Below are positions 10,861 through 21,759 of a DNA stretch of 64,000 nt, one piece after another; position 1 is the stretch's first letter, and the number at the start of each line of letters is the position of its first letter. Origin of the DNA: Budorcas taxicolor (lineage: Eukaryota > Chordata > Mammalia > Artiodactyla > Bovidae); contig NC_068928.1 in NCBI RefSeq assembly GCF_023091745.1, positions 12,604,001 to 12,668,000 on the forward strand, read 5' to 3'. A program made the position numbers and the translations under genes. The notes under the pieces are model-generated. The model did not search any database and was not told where the DNA came from. It saw nothing but the letters and a program-made list of their open reading frames with translations.

Positions 10861-11635
10861 TGTAGACTATCTGTATTCTTCACATTCCCTGTGTATTTCA
10901 GAAATACTTGTTAGGGGAACCAGAACAGATAGGACATCAGCTACTTCAGAAGTGCAGTTGTGTTTTTAAACTTTTAGAATTAGAGAGTGATAAGTCATTT
11001 TATTTGAAAAAAAATTATTTCATTTCCATGTCATATTAAAAGTTTGAAAACCACTGATTATATTATAAATTTCCTTTTATTTCTGAAATTTAAAGTATTT
11101 ATAATATTAAGTAGCACAAAGAAGACTGCAATACAGAATTTCTTTCTCTTATAGTGTATTATTTTTTTTTTGCCTCAAGAAAGAGCTTAATGGAGCTTAT
11201 TAATAACAGCACAGTATATCTTTGATATATGCAGTTCAACTTTTCTTCTTTTTTCCTTTTTCTTCTCATTCTTTCCAAATAAGGATAGTTGTGGTCTCTG
11301 GCTTTTTTTTTTTTCTCCGGTTCTTAATTTTTTTAATTTGTTTTTACTTTTTACATACTATAGTCATTTCTAGCTATAGGATTTGATATAAGATAGAGAC
11401 AGGCAGGCAAACAGAACCAAACACTAAATGATAGTAATGTATTTTCTGTTAAAAAGTTAAGTTTTATAATTATATCAGGGAAAAAAAACCTTCCTGAGAC
11501 AGTGGGAGCTACTGATAAACTTTTATTTTTAATTCAGTAGTTTATGGGGAAAAGTCATGCCTCCTTTCAGAAACATGTCATTAACATTAGGAAATTTGTT
11601 GATTCTGATTTATGTTGTCTTTTCCTATTTTACAG
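10861..11635. other. intronic sequence, nothing recognised
   Basis: AT-rich; ends in the acceptor tattttacag of the next exon. Confidence 0.5.
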
Positions 11636-11743
11636 GTTTATTTAATGCTTTTGATGAAAATCGTGATAATCACATAGATTTTAAGGAGATATCCTGTGGG
11701 TTATCAGCTTGTTGCAGAGGACCTCTGGCAGAAAGACAAAAAT
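11636..11743 (+). CDS. USP32: USP32 exon, residues ~235-271 (EF-hand loop 1)
   Basis: Encodes GLFNAFDENRDNHIDFKE… and ends at RQK plus 1 nt. The 12-residue loop DENRDNHIDFKE has acidic or oxygen-donor residues at the canonical calcium positions (D1, N3, D5, D9, E12), so this EF-hand should bind calcium. Acceptor ttacag, donor T|gtgagt. It pairs with the EF-hand in the next exon. Confidence 0.97.
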
Positions 11744-11904
11744 GTGAGTATGTTAAACATTGTCACAAAATTTGCAAATGATAAGGAGAAAAATATCAGC
11801 ATTCATTCATGTAGAAATCATCTGTGGATTAAGACTTAAATTTTCATTACTTTGGCAAATATCTATGTTGAAGTTCTAGTGAAGTCACTGTAAGGATTTA
11901 GTCA

Positions 11905-11938
<34 letters not shown>

Positions 11939-12625
11939 GTGGAGTGATTTGGAATCTTTGTCATTAGTAATGGGGTTGATTTTCCAGATGAGGTTGCAAT
12001 TCATAATAAATGAACTACATCGATCATGATATCTTTGAAAATGTTAAGCATTTAGAAAATATTTTCTGGTAGTCTATATAGAAAATTTTGCATTTTACAT
12101 GACTTGAATTATAATTTATTTTCTGTCACTTCTATACATTAATACCTAATTAACAAAATGAAATTTATGATCAAAACACAATTTTATTAAATACTAAAAG
12201 TCTTTTAAACCTAGCTAAAAATGTTATGCCATAATTTATAAGCATTAGTATATTGCTTTAATAAATCTTAACCATATCTGAGAAAATATGTTTACATTTA
12301 ATTGGAATCTAATTCTAATATATTTACAAAAGTCATTATCTCTGTGTCTTTCAAAAATACAGTTTCACAAATGTTCCCTATTTTGCATATGTTACTTGTT
12401 AGAATTCTTTTTTCTTCTTTGATATAGTATACTATTATTCCAATGTGACTTTATGATAGATTATTTGTTTCCATTAAAGTTCAAATACTAAATAGACTGA
12501 CATCTTTGCTTCTCAGTTGAGGTTTATTATTGCCTTAATATTTTAAAAATTGTTTTTTGCTAGTGCAAGTTAATAAGATACAGTGATTCATTTGACGTTA
12601 ATTAGCAAATGTTAGTATTTCTAAT
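11744..12625. other. intronic sequence with a 29-nt T run
   Basis: An uninterrupted T29 at 11907-11935 is probably the tail of an antisense retroposon, but no body is recognisable. The rest is AT-rich with nothing identified. Confidence 0.6.
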
Positions 12626-13358
12626 TGTTCAGTTTAGTCACTCAGTCATGTCCGACTCTGCGACCCCATGAATCACAGCACGCCAGGCCTCCCTGTCCAT
12701 CACCAACTCCCAAAGTTCACCCAAACTCATGTCCATCAAGTCGGTGATGCCATCCAGCCATCTCACCCTCTGTTGTCCCCTTCTCCTCCTGCCCCCAATC
12801 CCTCCCAGCATCAGGGTCTTTACCAATGAGTCAACTCTTCGCATGAGGTGGCCAAAGTATTGGAGTTTCAGCTTTAGCATCAATCCTTCCAATGATATAC
12901 CCAGGACTGATCTCCTTTAGGATGGACTGGTTGGATCTCCTTGCAGTCCAAGGGACTCTCAAGAGTCTTCTCCAACACCACAGTTCAAAAGCATCAATTC
13001 TTTGGCACTCAGCTTTCTTCACAGTCCAACTCTCACATCCATACATGACTACTGGAAAAAATCATAGCCTTGACTAAATGAACGTTTCTTGGCAAAGTAA
13101 TGTCGCTGCTTTTGAATATGCTATCTAGGTTGGTCATAACTTTTCTTCCAAGGAGTAAGCGTCTTTTGATTTCATGGCTGCAGTCACTATCTGCAGTGAT
13201 TTTGGAGCCCAAAAAAATTAAGTCTGACACTGTTTCCACTGTTTCCCCATGTATTTGCCAGGAAGTGATGGGACTAGATGCCATGATCTTAGTTTTTCTG
13301 AATGTTGAGCTTTAAGCCAACTTTTTTACTCTCCTCTTTCACTTTCATCAAGAGGCTT
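12626..13358 (-). mobile_element. BovB LINE 3' part, antisense
   Basis: Begins GTTCAGTTTAGTCACTCAGTC and ends TTTCATCAAGAGGCTTTTTA. Minus-strand reading gives broken reverse transcriptase C-terminal frames (GSKITADSDCSHEIKRRLL, YGCESWTVKKAE, YFGHLMRRVDSL). Closely parallel to the copy at 6424. Confidence 0.93.
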
Positions 13359-13662
13359 TTTACTATAGTAACTTGGATCTTATTAATATTTTTCAGTTTA
13401 TAAGGAATTTAGCTGTAGATTTGGGGGAAGGATAAGGTTCTCCAGCCTGGCTAATGATTTGGAGAGAGAGACTTAGAAATGTGTGCAGGAAGCCCTACAA
13501 GTTCAGCAGACTTCCATGACATACTCTGCTCTAGATGAGAACTTAATCCGGAATGTACTTGCTTGAGAAACTTAGTAATTTTACTAGGGTAGCTTCTAGT
13601 AATATGTATTGTACTTCAGAGTATAAAAGTGATTTCCCTCCAAAAGAGTTTCTTTTGTTTAG

Positions 13663-13778
13663 TTTGTTTCAAGGTGTTTGATGTTGACCGTGATGGAGTT
13701 CTCTCCAGGGCTGAGCTGAGAAACATGGTGGTTGCACTCTTAGAGGTCTGGAAGGACAACCGCACTGATGATATACCG
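13663..13778 (+). CDS. USP32: USP32 exon, residues ~271-309 (EF-hand loop 2)
   Basis: Encodes FCFKVFDVDRDGVLSRAE… to …DNRTDDIP. Loop DVDRDGVLSRAE has D1, D3, D5, G6, S9 and E12, a canonical calcium-binding loop. From memory, human has Val and Asp where this reads SRAELRN. Acceptor gtttag, donor CCG|gtaaat. Ends in phase 0. Confidence 0.97.
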
Positions 13779-14017
13779 GTAAATTCTGCTTGTATATACA
13801 TTTTGGTGCATGTAAACTTCACACCAACAGGAAAATGGAGTGAATAAAACTTTTAAAGAGATCAACAATAAAGGATTTGCTCTGACTTCTAGTTGCTATA
13901 TTATCCTACTCAAAATATCTGTAGTTAAAAGTACAAAATTGGGAAGAGAATTTGCCTTAGAAAATTTAATAAACTGAATGTATTATAAATATTTGACCAA
14001 AATATCATATATTTTTC

Positions 14018-14229
14018 TTATTGCTTGGTCACTGAGTTGTGTTTGACTCCTTTGCAACCCCATGGACTGTAGCCTGGCTAGGCTGCTGTGTCCCTAGGAT
14101 TTCCCAGGCACCAAAACTGGAGTGGGTTGTCATTTCCTTCTCCTTAGGATCTCCCCAACCCAGGGATTGAACCCATGTCTTCTGCATTGGCAGGCAGATT
14201 CTTTACCTCTGAGCCACCAGGGAAGCCCA
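14018..14229 (-). mobile_element. Bov-tA SINE, antisense
   Basis: TTGGTCACTGAGTTGTGTTTG start, GAGCCACCAGGGAAGCCC end. Lies only 80 bp upstream of the next exon. Confidence 0.92.
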
Positions 14230-14308
14230 ACATCATAAACTTAGTCACTGACTAATAAAAATGATATCTGCTTTTTTCTAATTACTTCTTTGGGTTTCTG
14301 TTTTTAAG

Positions 14309-14371
14309 GAATTACACATGGATCTATGTGACATTGTAGAAGGCATACTGAATGCACATGACACCACAAAG
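14309..14371 (+). CDS. USP32: USP32 exon, residues ~310-330 (21 codons)
   Basis: A 63-nt, phase-0 exon reading ELHMDLCDIVEGILNAHDTT plus K. From memory, human has Ser where this reads Cys (DLSDIV). It forms part of the helical region after the EF-hand pair. Acceptor tttttaag, donor AAG|gtgagt. As a multiple of three it could be skipped without a frameshift. Confidence 0.95.
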
Positions 14372-15692
14372 GTGAGTCCAGCTGGGACTGATTTTTTTCT
14401 AAAAATACCTCATACTTTGAATTGGTATATGTAGCTGGCGTATATATTTAAATCTCTTCTACATTGTCTCAACCAAGTGCTTATTTGGACCAGTGGTTAC
14501 AGTCCCTCCAAGTTGTCTCTAAAGACAGCCCATTCTATATTTCCAATTTTAGTATATGTGCTTTCGAAGCAAGCAAAGCCTATTCCATCTTTAAACAACT
14601 CCACTGAAGTGTTATGTACATAAAAACATTTATATTTTATAAGGTAGGCATGTTATAAAAATTAAGTATACACGGCCCTTGCCATCTACAGTTTATAATC
14701 TTTATTTCTCCCATTTTAATAAGTTACAGAAAGGCTAATCTTGTACTGAGCAAAGGAAACGCTGGAAAAATGAAAACACATTGTATGATTCCATTTATAT
14801 GAAGTTTGAGAATAGAGACAAAACCAGCAAATGGTAATAGGTGTTATATAGTGGTTTTGCAGATGAGTGATTCAACTGGGAGGGACCATAAGGAGATGAT
14901 GGAAATGACTGTCTTAATCTGGATACATACATTGTTTTACAAAATTTCTAAAGTAATATTGGTAGAAGTCTCTTCTGAGTTCTTTAATAGCACCCAGAAT
15001 AACCATGTAATAGAAATAAGCGTGTACTTTACAAATAATAAATTCTTGAACTTAGTTTGACAACACTTATTAGTTAGGGATATTATAATAGGTTTTCTCC
15101 TGTAGCTTGCTGTGATTTTCCTACAGAATGTATGAAAAATGTAATTTTTGGTATACTTTGAAACCAAAAAAGAGTAACATGAAATTGTATTTTAGGGAAA
15201 TATAATATAGATACTCATTTTTTATTTTTATTAAGTTCTTTTCAATCTCTAAGAACTCTGATGAAGTTGCTAGATATTTCTAAGAAGGAGGTCTTAGAAA
15301 ATTGTTAGGATCAAAGCACATAATCCAGAGTCTGTAAAAATGCTTTCAAAATTAGCAAATACTTCATTTTCCCTACCTGGGGCCTTTTGTAGGTTCCATA
15401 GGTAACGTTTGAACCAGAAGATAATGTGAGTTATTTCCCAGGTGTTGTTGAAAGAAGAAGATGGTTGGTGATAAATTATCCTCATTGCCATTGACTACTT
15501 TAACGAAGTTTGGTTACTTTTAAATTTATCCTGGCTGTCCTATTTCTCAGATGAACAGATAGCACCTGCCTTAAATTGTTGGATTTCTTTCAGACAAATA
15601 ATCGTTAAAAGTTTAATAAACCAGATTTTACTCAAATAAAAAATGAGGGCATTCTTAATATGAGATCTTTTAAAATACTGTTTCTCTTTCAG
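14372..15692. other. intronic sequence, nothing recognised
   Basis: AT-rich DNA; possible faint L1 remnants near 14760-14960 (a 'GATTCCATTTATATGAAGTT' motif), not firm. Confidence 0.4.
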
Positions 15693-15776
15693 ATGGGTCA
15701 TCTTACTCTAGAAGACTATCAAATCTGGAGTGTGAAGAATGTTCTTGCCAATGAATTTTTGAATCTACTTTTCCAG
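15693..15776 (+). CDS. USP32: USP32 exon, residues ~331-358
   Basis: An 84-nt phase-0 exon reading MGHLTLEDYQIWSVKNVLAN through FLNLLFQ, the helical stretch before the DUSP domain. Acceptor ctctttcag, donor CAG|gtatgt. The terminal CAG matters because it joins to an exon beginning GTATGT. Confidence 0.96.
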
Positions 15777-17160
15777 GTATGTTTAAGGTAAATGACAGAT
15801 ACAGAGGGCAGTGATACCAGTAGTTCTGCATCTTTTCCATTACATAGTAGTTACTGCCATCTAAGCTACAAAACCATATATTATTAGAAAACTACATTAT
15901 CCTATAAGCTACAAAACCATATATTATTAAAAAACTACATTATCCTGTATACCACCTGAAAGATGGTGATATAAAGCATGAGTGCCTACTGAAGTTTCTC
16001 AAAGTCATGAAGTGTTAGAAAAGTGGAATATAGCTGATTATGTTTATCTTAAAACTCATGACAGAGCAGAATGTAAACACAAAATAATTTAAATTGTAAA
16101 AGCCATTATAATTGCTATTTTTCTTCAAAGACCCCTCATAAGGCTGTAGAACAGAGATGGTTCATAAATAAGCACCTGTAAATTTTTCACAAAATATTCA
16201 ATCTTTCTAGTTAAGAGATTATCCTAGATGCAAAATTATTTCTTTTTTTTTCTAATTCTTTATAACGTCCAAAAAAGATCAAAGGAGAAGGAAGAAAGAA
16301 TAGCTGCTAGGAATAAGCAGCCAGATTTTAACTGTTTTCTCAGTTAAAATATTTCTCTTGCTCCCATTTTAAAAAATAGTTTATGGTTTCCATTTTTCAT
16401 AGTTTTTCATAAATATGTAAGTTGACTTAATAGTGATATTTTAGATTCTTCTTATTTTCCTTTCCTTATAAAAGCACCCCTGTGAAAGTCAGAAAAGTTT
16501 GGTATCTTTGTCTTTATCATGATCTTCCATTATAAATAAAAAGGTCTATGACATAACTGTTAGAATAAATGGAAATTGAACTCTTCCTAATGGGTAATTA
16601 CTAACTAGTGTATATTTAAAGCATATGCAATCTGATACGCTTATAATAGCCATTTAAATCACTCAGCTACTCCACTGTCAATTTTCAACAGAAATTTAAG
16701 TTGATGGCTTTGGAAAATTAAAAATGTACAAAAGTAATATAAATCACTACTGTAAACAGAAGTGACTTACTTGATAATATGAAAATTGATGAGCTCTTTT
16801 TTTTAATCTCACTTAAAATACTATTCTCAAATTTTAAGTCATAATTAGTTATATAAACATTTTGGCCACTTGAGTTTGTATTTGCATCATCCTGTAGCTC
16901 TCAGGTAGCAAAGCATTTTGAATTTTTGTATTGCCTCGACTATTTTCTCATGCTTATCAGGGACTTGCAGTGACAGTATTTTCCTGTGATTCTAATTTAT
17001 AAATAAGCGAATGCTTGAGATTTGTTTTTTTATGTCAGTGTTTCCAGCATTATATTAAACAGTTGAAAGGTTTTTTTCATGAGTACCCATTACCCATCAT
17101 CTGCATTTTACCATGCTCACTTTATCCCATATTTAGACATGCTTTTAAAACTTTATGTTC
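15777..17160. other. intronic sequence with a 43-bp tandem duplication
   Basis: Holds the 2 x 43-bp duplication at 15862-15947. Otherwise AT-rich with nothing recognised. Confidence 0.5.
15862..15947. repeat. 2 x 43-bp direct duplication
   Basis: TAAGCTACAAAACCATATAT begins at 15862 and again at 15905. The copies differ at about two positions. Confidence 0.95.
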
Positions 17161-17169
17161 ACTTAATAT

Positions 17170-17560
17170 ATGTGTAAACAGATTGGCCTGAATATCCAGA
17201 TGGGTCCAGTCTAATCACACGAGTCCTTAGAAGTGGAAAACTTTTCCCAGCTATGGTCAGGAAAAAGAGATGGCATTGGGAGCAGGGCTAGAGAGGTACA
17301 GCTCTGCTAGCTTTGAAGATAGAGAAAGAGCCGTGAGCATAGGATTGTGGGTGAATTTTAGACACTGGAAAACGGAAGGAAGCATATTCTTCCTTTGACC
17401 TCCAGAAAGGAATACCACCCTGTTACCATCTTGATTTTTAGCCTGGAGAGATCTGTGCCTTACTTTTGACCTGCATAACTGTAAGATAATAAATTTGTGT
17501 TGTTTTAAACTATAAATTTTGTGATAATTTATTACAACAGTAATAAAAATCCAGTACAGA
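17170..17560 (+). repeat. fossil LTR-like repeat (probably MaLR/MLT1 type)
   Basis: CTAATCACACGAGTCCTTAG, TAGCTTTGAAGATAGAG, ACTGTAAGATAATAAATTTG and TTTATTACAACAGTAATAAA occur in the familiar order. Family name is tentative. The same family occurs reversed at 48695. No viral genes are present. Confidence 0.55.
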
Positions 17561-17569
17561 GGGAGATAA

Positions 17570-18055
17570 CCCATATTTATGGATTGGAAGGCTCAATGTG
17601 TTAAAGGTGTCAGTTTCCCTTCAGTTGACTTAAAGACTTGTGCACTCAAAATCAGAATCCCCAGAAGCTCATTTTGTCACTGAGATTTTGTAGAACTTGA
17701 CCAGAGGATTCTAAGTACACAGGGGAGTACGAGGGTCAAAAATATAGCAAAGAAGAAATTCAGGAACAATGGATTTATATTACCAGATATTAGAACTTTT
17801 TATAAAATAGCAACAGTGTTACAACAGTGTGATGTCTGCATAAAGTTAGATCAACCAATGGAACAACATTGAGAGTTCTTACACAGACCTACATAGGTGT
17901 GATCACTTGATTTATAACAAAGAAAACATTGCATTGCAGAGGAGAAGGGGTGGTCTTTTCAGTAAGTGGTACTGGATTAATTAGTATTCCTATGGGAAAA
18001 ACTATGCATCATTATTCACCCCATTACATGAAAAATAATTTTAGACCCTGTTACA
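17570..18055 (+). mobile_element. L1 ORF2 3' region fragment, sense
   Basis: TTACCAGATATTAGAACTTT, ATCACTTGATTTATAACAAA and GTGGTACTGGATTAATTAGT are typical of L1 ORF2 3' coding sequence, with stops and deletions. Confidence 0.8.
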
Positions 18056-18393
18056 CAAAGTGAAGTAAGTCAGAGAAAAACAAATATTGTATATTAATGC
18101 GTATATATGGAATCTAGAAAAACAGGACTGATGAACCTGTTTGCAGGGAAGCAGTAGACATGCAGATGTAGAGAACAGAATTGTGCCACAGCAGGAGAAG
18201 GAGCGGGTAGGAGGAATTGAGAAAGTAACACTGACATATATACACTGTCGGGTATAAAACAGATGACTGGTAGGAGGCTGCGGTGTAACACAGGGAGCCC
18301 AGCCTGGTACTCTGATGACCTATAAGGGTGGGATGGGAGCAGGAAGGGAGGCTTAGGATGGAAGGGCTCTTATGTGTAATTATGACTGATTCG
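18056..18393 (+). mobile_element. ruminant L1 3'UTR, part 1
   Basis: GTGAAGTAAGTCAGAGAAA, ATATATGGAATCTAGAAAA and the following 3'UTR. Interrupted by a Bov-tA at 18394 and resumes at about 18593. Confidence 0.8.
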
Positions 18394-18592
18394 GGCTTCC
18401 CTGGTGGCTCAGACAGTGAAGAATCTGCCTGCAATGCAGGAGACCCAGGTTCGATCCCTGAGTCAGAAAGATTCCCTGGAGAAGGGAATGGCTACCCACT
18501 CCAGTATTCTTGCCTGGAGAATTCCATGGTCAGAGGAGCCTGGCGGGCTATAGTCTGTGGGACTGCAAAGAGTCAGACACAACTGAGCAACT
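18394..18592 (+). mobile_element. Bov-tA SINE nested in L1 3'UTR
   Basis: GGCTTCCCTGGTGGCTCAGA through GGTTCGATCCCTGAGTC (internal promoter B box) to GACACAACTGAGCAACTAA. Confidence 0.93.
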
Positions 18593-18670
18593 AATGTGGC
18601 TGGTTCACAATGGAGGCCAGTGCAGCATTGTAAAGCAATTATCCTGCAGTTAAAAATAAACAAATTTTTT
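18593..18670 (+). mobile_element. ruminant L1 3' end, part 2
   Basis: CATTGTAAAGCAATTATCCT then GTTAAAAATAAACAAA is the L1 end and A-rich tail. Confidence 0.8.
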
Positions 18671-18699
18671 AAAAGTAATTTTAGGTAGATTATAAATCT

Positions 18700-18929
18700 A
18701 ATAAATTTGGAAAGTAAAGAATAAAGTGTCTAGAAAATAACATAGATATTTTAATGACTTTGAGGTTGCAAAGAGTTCTTAAACAGTACAGAGCTCACCA
18801 AGCACAAAGAAAAGTTGTAAGTTGGACTTCAGTAAAATTAAGAATTCTTTTTTTCAAGAGATGCCATTAAGAAAATGATAAGAATTTATTTGCTTTACTT
18901 GTGTCCAGCAAGACTTCTGTATAGAGCAT
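18700..18929 (+). mobile_element. older L1 fragment, sense, part 1
   Basis: GAGGTTGCAAAGAGTTCTTA and GGACTTCAGTAAAATTAAG match L1 ORF2-like sequence, interrupted by a SINE. Confidence 0.65.
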
Positions 18930-19094
18930 GTGTGTGCTAGTCACTCAGTCATGTTCGACTCTTTTTGACCCCCTGGACTGTAGTCCACCAGGTTCCTCTG
19001 TCCATGGAACTCTCCAGACAAGAATACTGGAGTGGGTTGCCATGCCCTGCATTGGCAGGTGTGTTCTTTACCTCTAGCGCCACCTGGGAAGCCC
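18930..19094 (-). mobile_element. Bov-tA SINE, antisense, internally deleted
   Basis: GTGTGTGCTAGTCACTCAGTC to GCCACCTGGGAAGCCC. About 45 bp are missing between GGTTGCCATG and CCCTGCATTGG compared with other copies. Confidence 0.9.
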
Positions 19095-20160
19095 ATCCAG
19101 GGCATACAAAGAACAACAACCAATGGGAAACAAGGCAGAAGCTTAATATTAAAATGTACAAAAAACCTGAATGGGTACTTCACAAAAGAGAATATCCAAA
19201 TAGCTAATAATTATGAAAGGGGGCTAACTTCTTTAGTCATAATGAAAATACATATTAAAATTGTACTTGGAATACCATTAGACATCCACTAGAATGGTTA
19301 GCCTTGAAGTAATAATGAAGCATTGTTGAAGATAATAAGAAAGTGTAACTCTTTCACATTGCCAGAAGGAATATAAATTCTTGCAAGTATTGGCTGTTTT
19401 TATATATACTCTATAGAAACTTGTATATCTGAACACCAAAAGATGTAGAATAAGTTCTTCTAATCACTTCTTATTACAGCCCCAAACAGAAAATGACCTA
19501 CCTACCTGTCAACAATAAATACATAAAAGTAAATGGTGAGACTTACATACACATGGTTTAATTTAAAGCAATAAAAATAAATATATTACTGCTACACACA
19601 ACCGCATCAAGGAATCTTACATAATGTGGAATGGGAAATACTGGACCAGAAAAGCAGACAAAAGGCAATCGATGGTGTGGAATTCAGGGTAGTGAATACA
19701 TCAGAGGGTGCTTAGTGTCTGGGAAGGAACTCAAAGTGGAGCTTTGGGGGAGGTAGCAATGTTCTGTTTCTTGACTAGATGAAGGTCATGTGAAACTAAC
19801 AACATTATAAATCAACTATATTTCAGTTTAAAAAACCTTTAAAAAGTATTGCCTCAACAATAAAAGAATGAACTGTTGATAAATGGATGAGTCTCATAAA
19901 CCTAATTTGTGTATTGTTAAGTAAATTTTACCTCAAAGGTAAACAAATTATAAACAGGCAGGCTGATATATTTACAGGGAGCTGTACTAATATCTATAAC
20001 TTACTTTGAAATACATGCAAAAATTAAGATGGATTAATAGATGAATTGAGGGACGGATAGATGAAGTATAATAAAATGTTAATGTCAGAATTAGGTAATG
20101 AGTATGAGGTGTTCAGTGTAAAATTCTTTCAACTTTTCTGTATTTATATTTTTCATGATA
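19095..20160 (+). mobile_element. older L1 fragment, sense, part 2
   Basis: TGGGTACTTCACAAAAGAGA, GAAAATACATATTAAAATTG and CTTGACTAGATGAAGGTCAT follow the order of L1 ORF2 end and 3'UTR. Confidence 0.75.
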
Positions 20161-20247
20161 ATATGGGGGGGTGGGGAATGACTTCTTTTATAATGATTTA
20201 GAGAAGGCAAATAAATTGAGGAGAAAATGAGCCTTTAAAAGCATACT

Positions 20248-20577
20248 TAGAACTTCCGTAGTGGTCCAGTGGTTAAGAATTTGCCTGCCAGAAAAAAAGA
20301 ATCTGTCTGCGAATGCAGGAGCCACAGGTTCAATCCCTGGTCTGGGAAGGTTCCACATGCTGTGGAGCAGCTAAGCTGTGGGCCACCGCTGCTGTTTCTG
20401 CGTGCTACAACTACTGCAGCCCACTCACCCTAGAGGCCATGCTCCACAACAAGAAAAGCCTCACCCACAGTGCGAAGCCCGGGCAGTGCAGGAGAGTAGC
20501 CCTCACTCACTGCAGCTGGATAAAGCCCGGGCAGCAACAAAGACCAGGCATAGCCAAAAATAAAAAAATAAATTCTC
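20248..20577 (+). mobile_element. CHR-1-type SINE, sense, long
   Basis: Head AACTTCCGTAGTGGTCCAGT, then GGTTCAATCCCTGGTCTGG, a GC-rich body and an A-rich end (CCAAAAATAAAAAAATAAA). The head contains a short internal duplication (GAATTTGCCTGC and GAATCTGTCTGC) separated by an A-run. Confidence 0.85.
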
Positions 20578-21086
20578 TTTTTAAAAGCGTATTTAGTGCT
20601 AGTAGCATTAATGTTCTTCTTAGAGCTGTTGAAGTTGAAATGCTACCTTTATCCTTCATTTCTGGTATCCTTTTCATCTCCCCTTTACCTTTCTACCCAA
20701 GTGCCATAGTATGCTCTTCAGATTTCCGGAAAGAAGATAATATTCATGTGTGAGATAATTAAGGTATATAGTATTAATGAAACATTTTAAAAAGTAGTTT
20801 TTTCCTTCTTTCTTTCTCCTTTTCTTCCTTTCTCTCTGTCTCTCTTTCCTGCCCGCCCCACCCCCCCCAACACAGAGATTTGGAAATTGCTTCCATTGAA
20901 ATGATTTATTTCTTTAAAAAAAAAAAAGTTCAGATTTGCTCAAGTGGATCATTTGGTAATTCATCAGCCAAAAGCTATTGCTAGTTTAGGTTCCCGTCTA
21001 GAAGTGGATCCTATATAGAGAATGTGAAATATTCTATAGTCCACTCATTGGCACCAATGAAGTTTAATTTACCATTTTCTTTCTAG
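20578..21086. other. intronic sequence with a pyrimidine-rich tract
   Basis: A C/T-rich tract at 20806-20870 (TTCTTTCTCC…CCCCCCCC). Otherwise nothing recognised. Confidence 0.5.
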
Positions 21087-21148
21087 GTATGTCACATAGT
21101 TCTGGGGTTAAGACCAGCTACTCCAGAAGAGGAAGGACAAATTATTAG
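21087..21148 (+). CDS. USP32: USP32 exon, residues ~359-379 (start of DUSP domain)
   Basis: A 62-nt exon reading VCHIVLGLRPATPEEEGQII plus 2 nt of Arg. DUSP domains typically begin with this PxxxEEExxI pattern. Acceptor ctttctag, donor AG|gtaagt. Its first six bases are GTATGT, so the joined junction CAG|GTATGT looks like an intact 5' splice site. Length is not a multiple of three. Confidence 0.95.
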
Positions 21149-21234
21149 GTAAGTTTATAGATACAATCTGTGTATATTTTCATTAAATAGTTATAATTTC
21201 TGACATCTGAAATATATTGTTACTGTGATGACTT

Positions 21235-21640
21235 GGTATATTGTATGTGTTCTGAAAGAATTCCCCCCTCTGAGTTAATTAAGGCACCCATCACCATCAC
21301 ATATCTTATAATGAAAATTTGTATCTTTTTACCAATCTCTCTCCCAGCTCCTGGCAGCCTCTTTTCTATTCTGTTTCTGAATTCAGCTTCTTTTTGGACA
21401 CCGTGCAATATTTGTCTTTCTCTGTCCAGCTTATTTCATTTAGAATAATACCCTCAAGCTTCATCTGTGTGTTTTTGTAAAGACATGATTTCCTATTTTG
21501 AAAGGCTGAATAAAATTCCATTTTATATATTCATAAACAGCACCTTTTCTTCATAGTTTCATCTGTTTTGGGACACTTGGATTGTTTCCATGCCTTGGCT
21601 ATCGTGAGTAATGTTGCAGTGAATGTGAGAGTAGAGCTGT
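21235..21640 (-). mobile_element. L1 3' region fragment, antisense
   Basis: TTAGAATAATACCCTCAAGC and TTGTTTCCATGCCTTGGCTA are antisense L1 landmarks. Confidence 0.75.
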
Positions 21641-21759
21641 CTCTTCAAGCTGATGAAGCGATCCGTATCAAGACATATCACCATTAGGTGGTCAAAAGCC
21701 AGAGGCAGAGCTTTTAAAGCAGTACCAGCATTAAGATACCTGTGTGTATCCTTCATAAA

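Noticed and set aside
17170..17560. Endogenous retrovirus with coding content
   Set aside because: Only an old LTR-like fragment is visible, here and reversed at 48695; no gag, pol or env reading frames were seen.
20313..20753. 146-codon open frame on the plus strand
   Set aside because: Lies largely within a CHR-1-type SINE.
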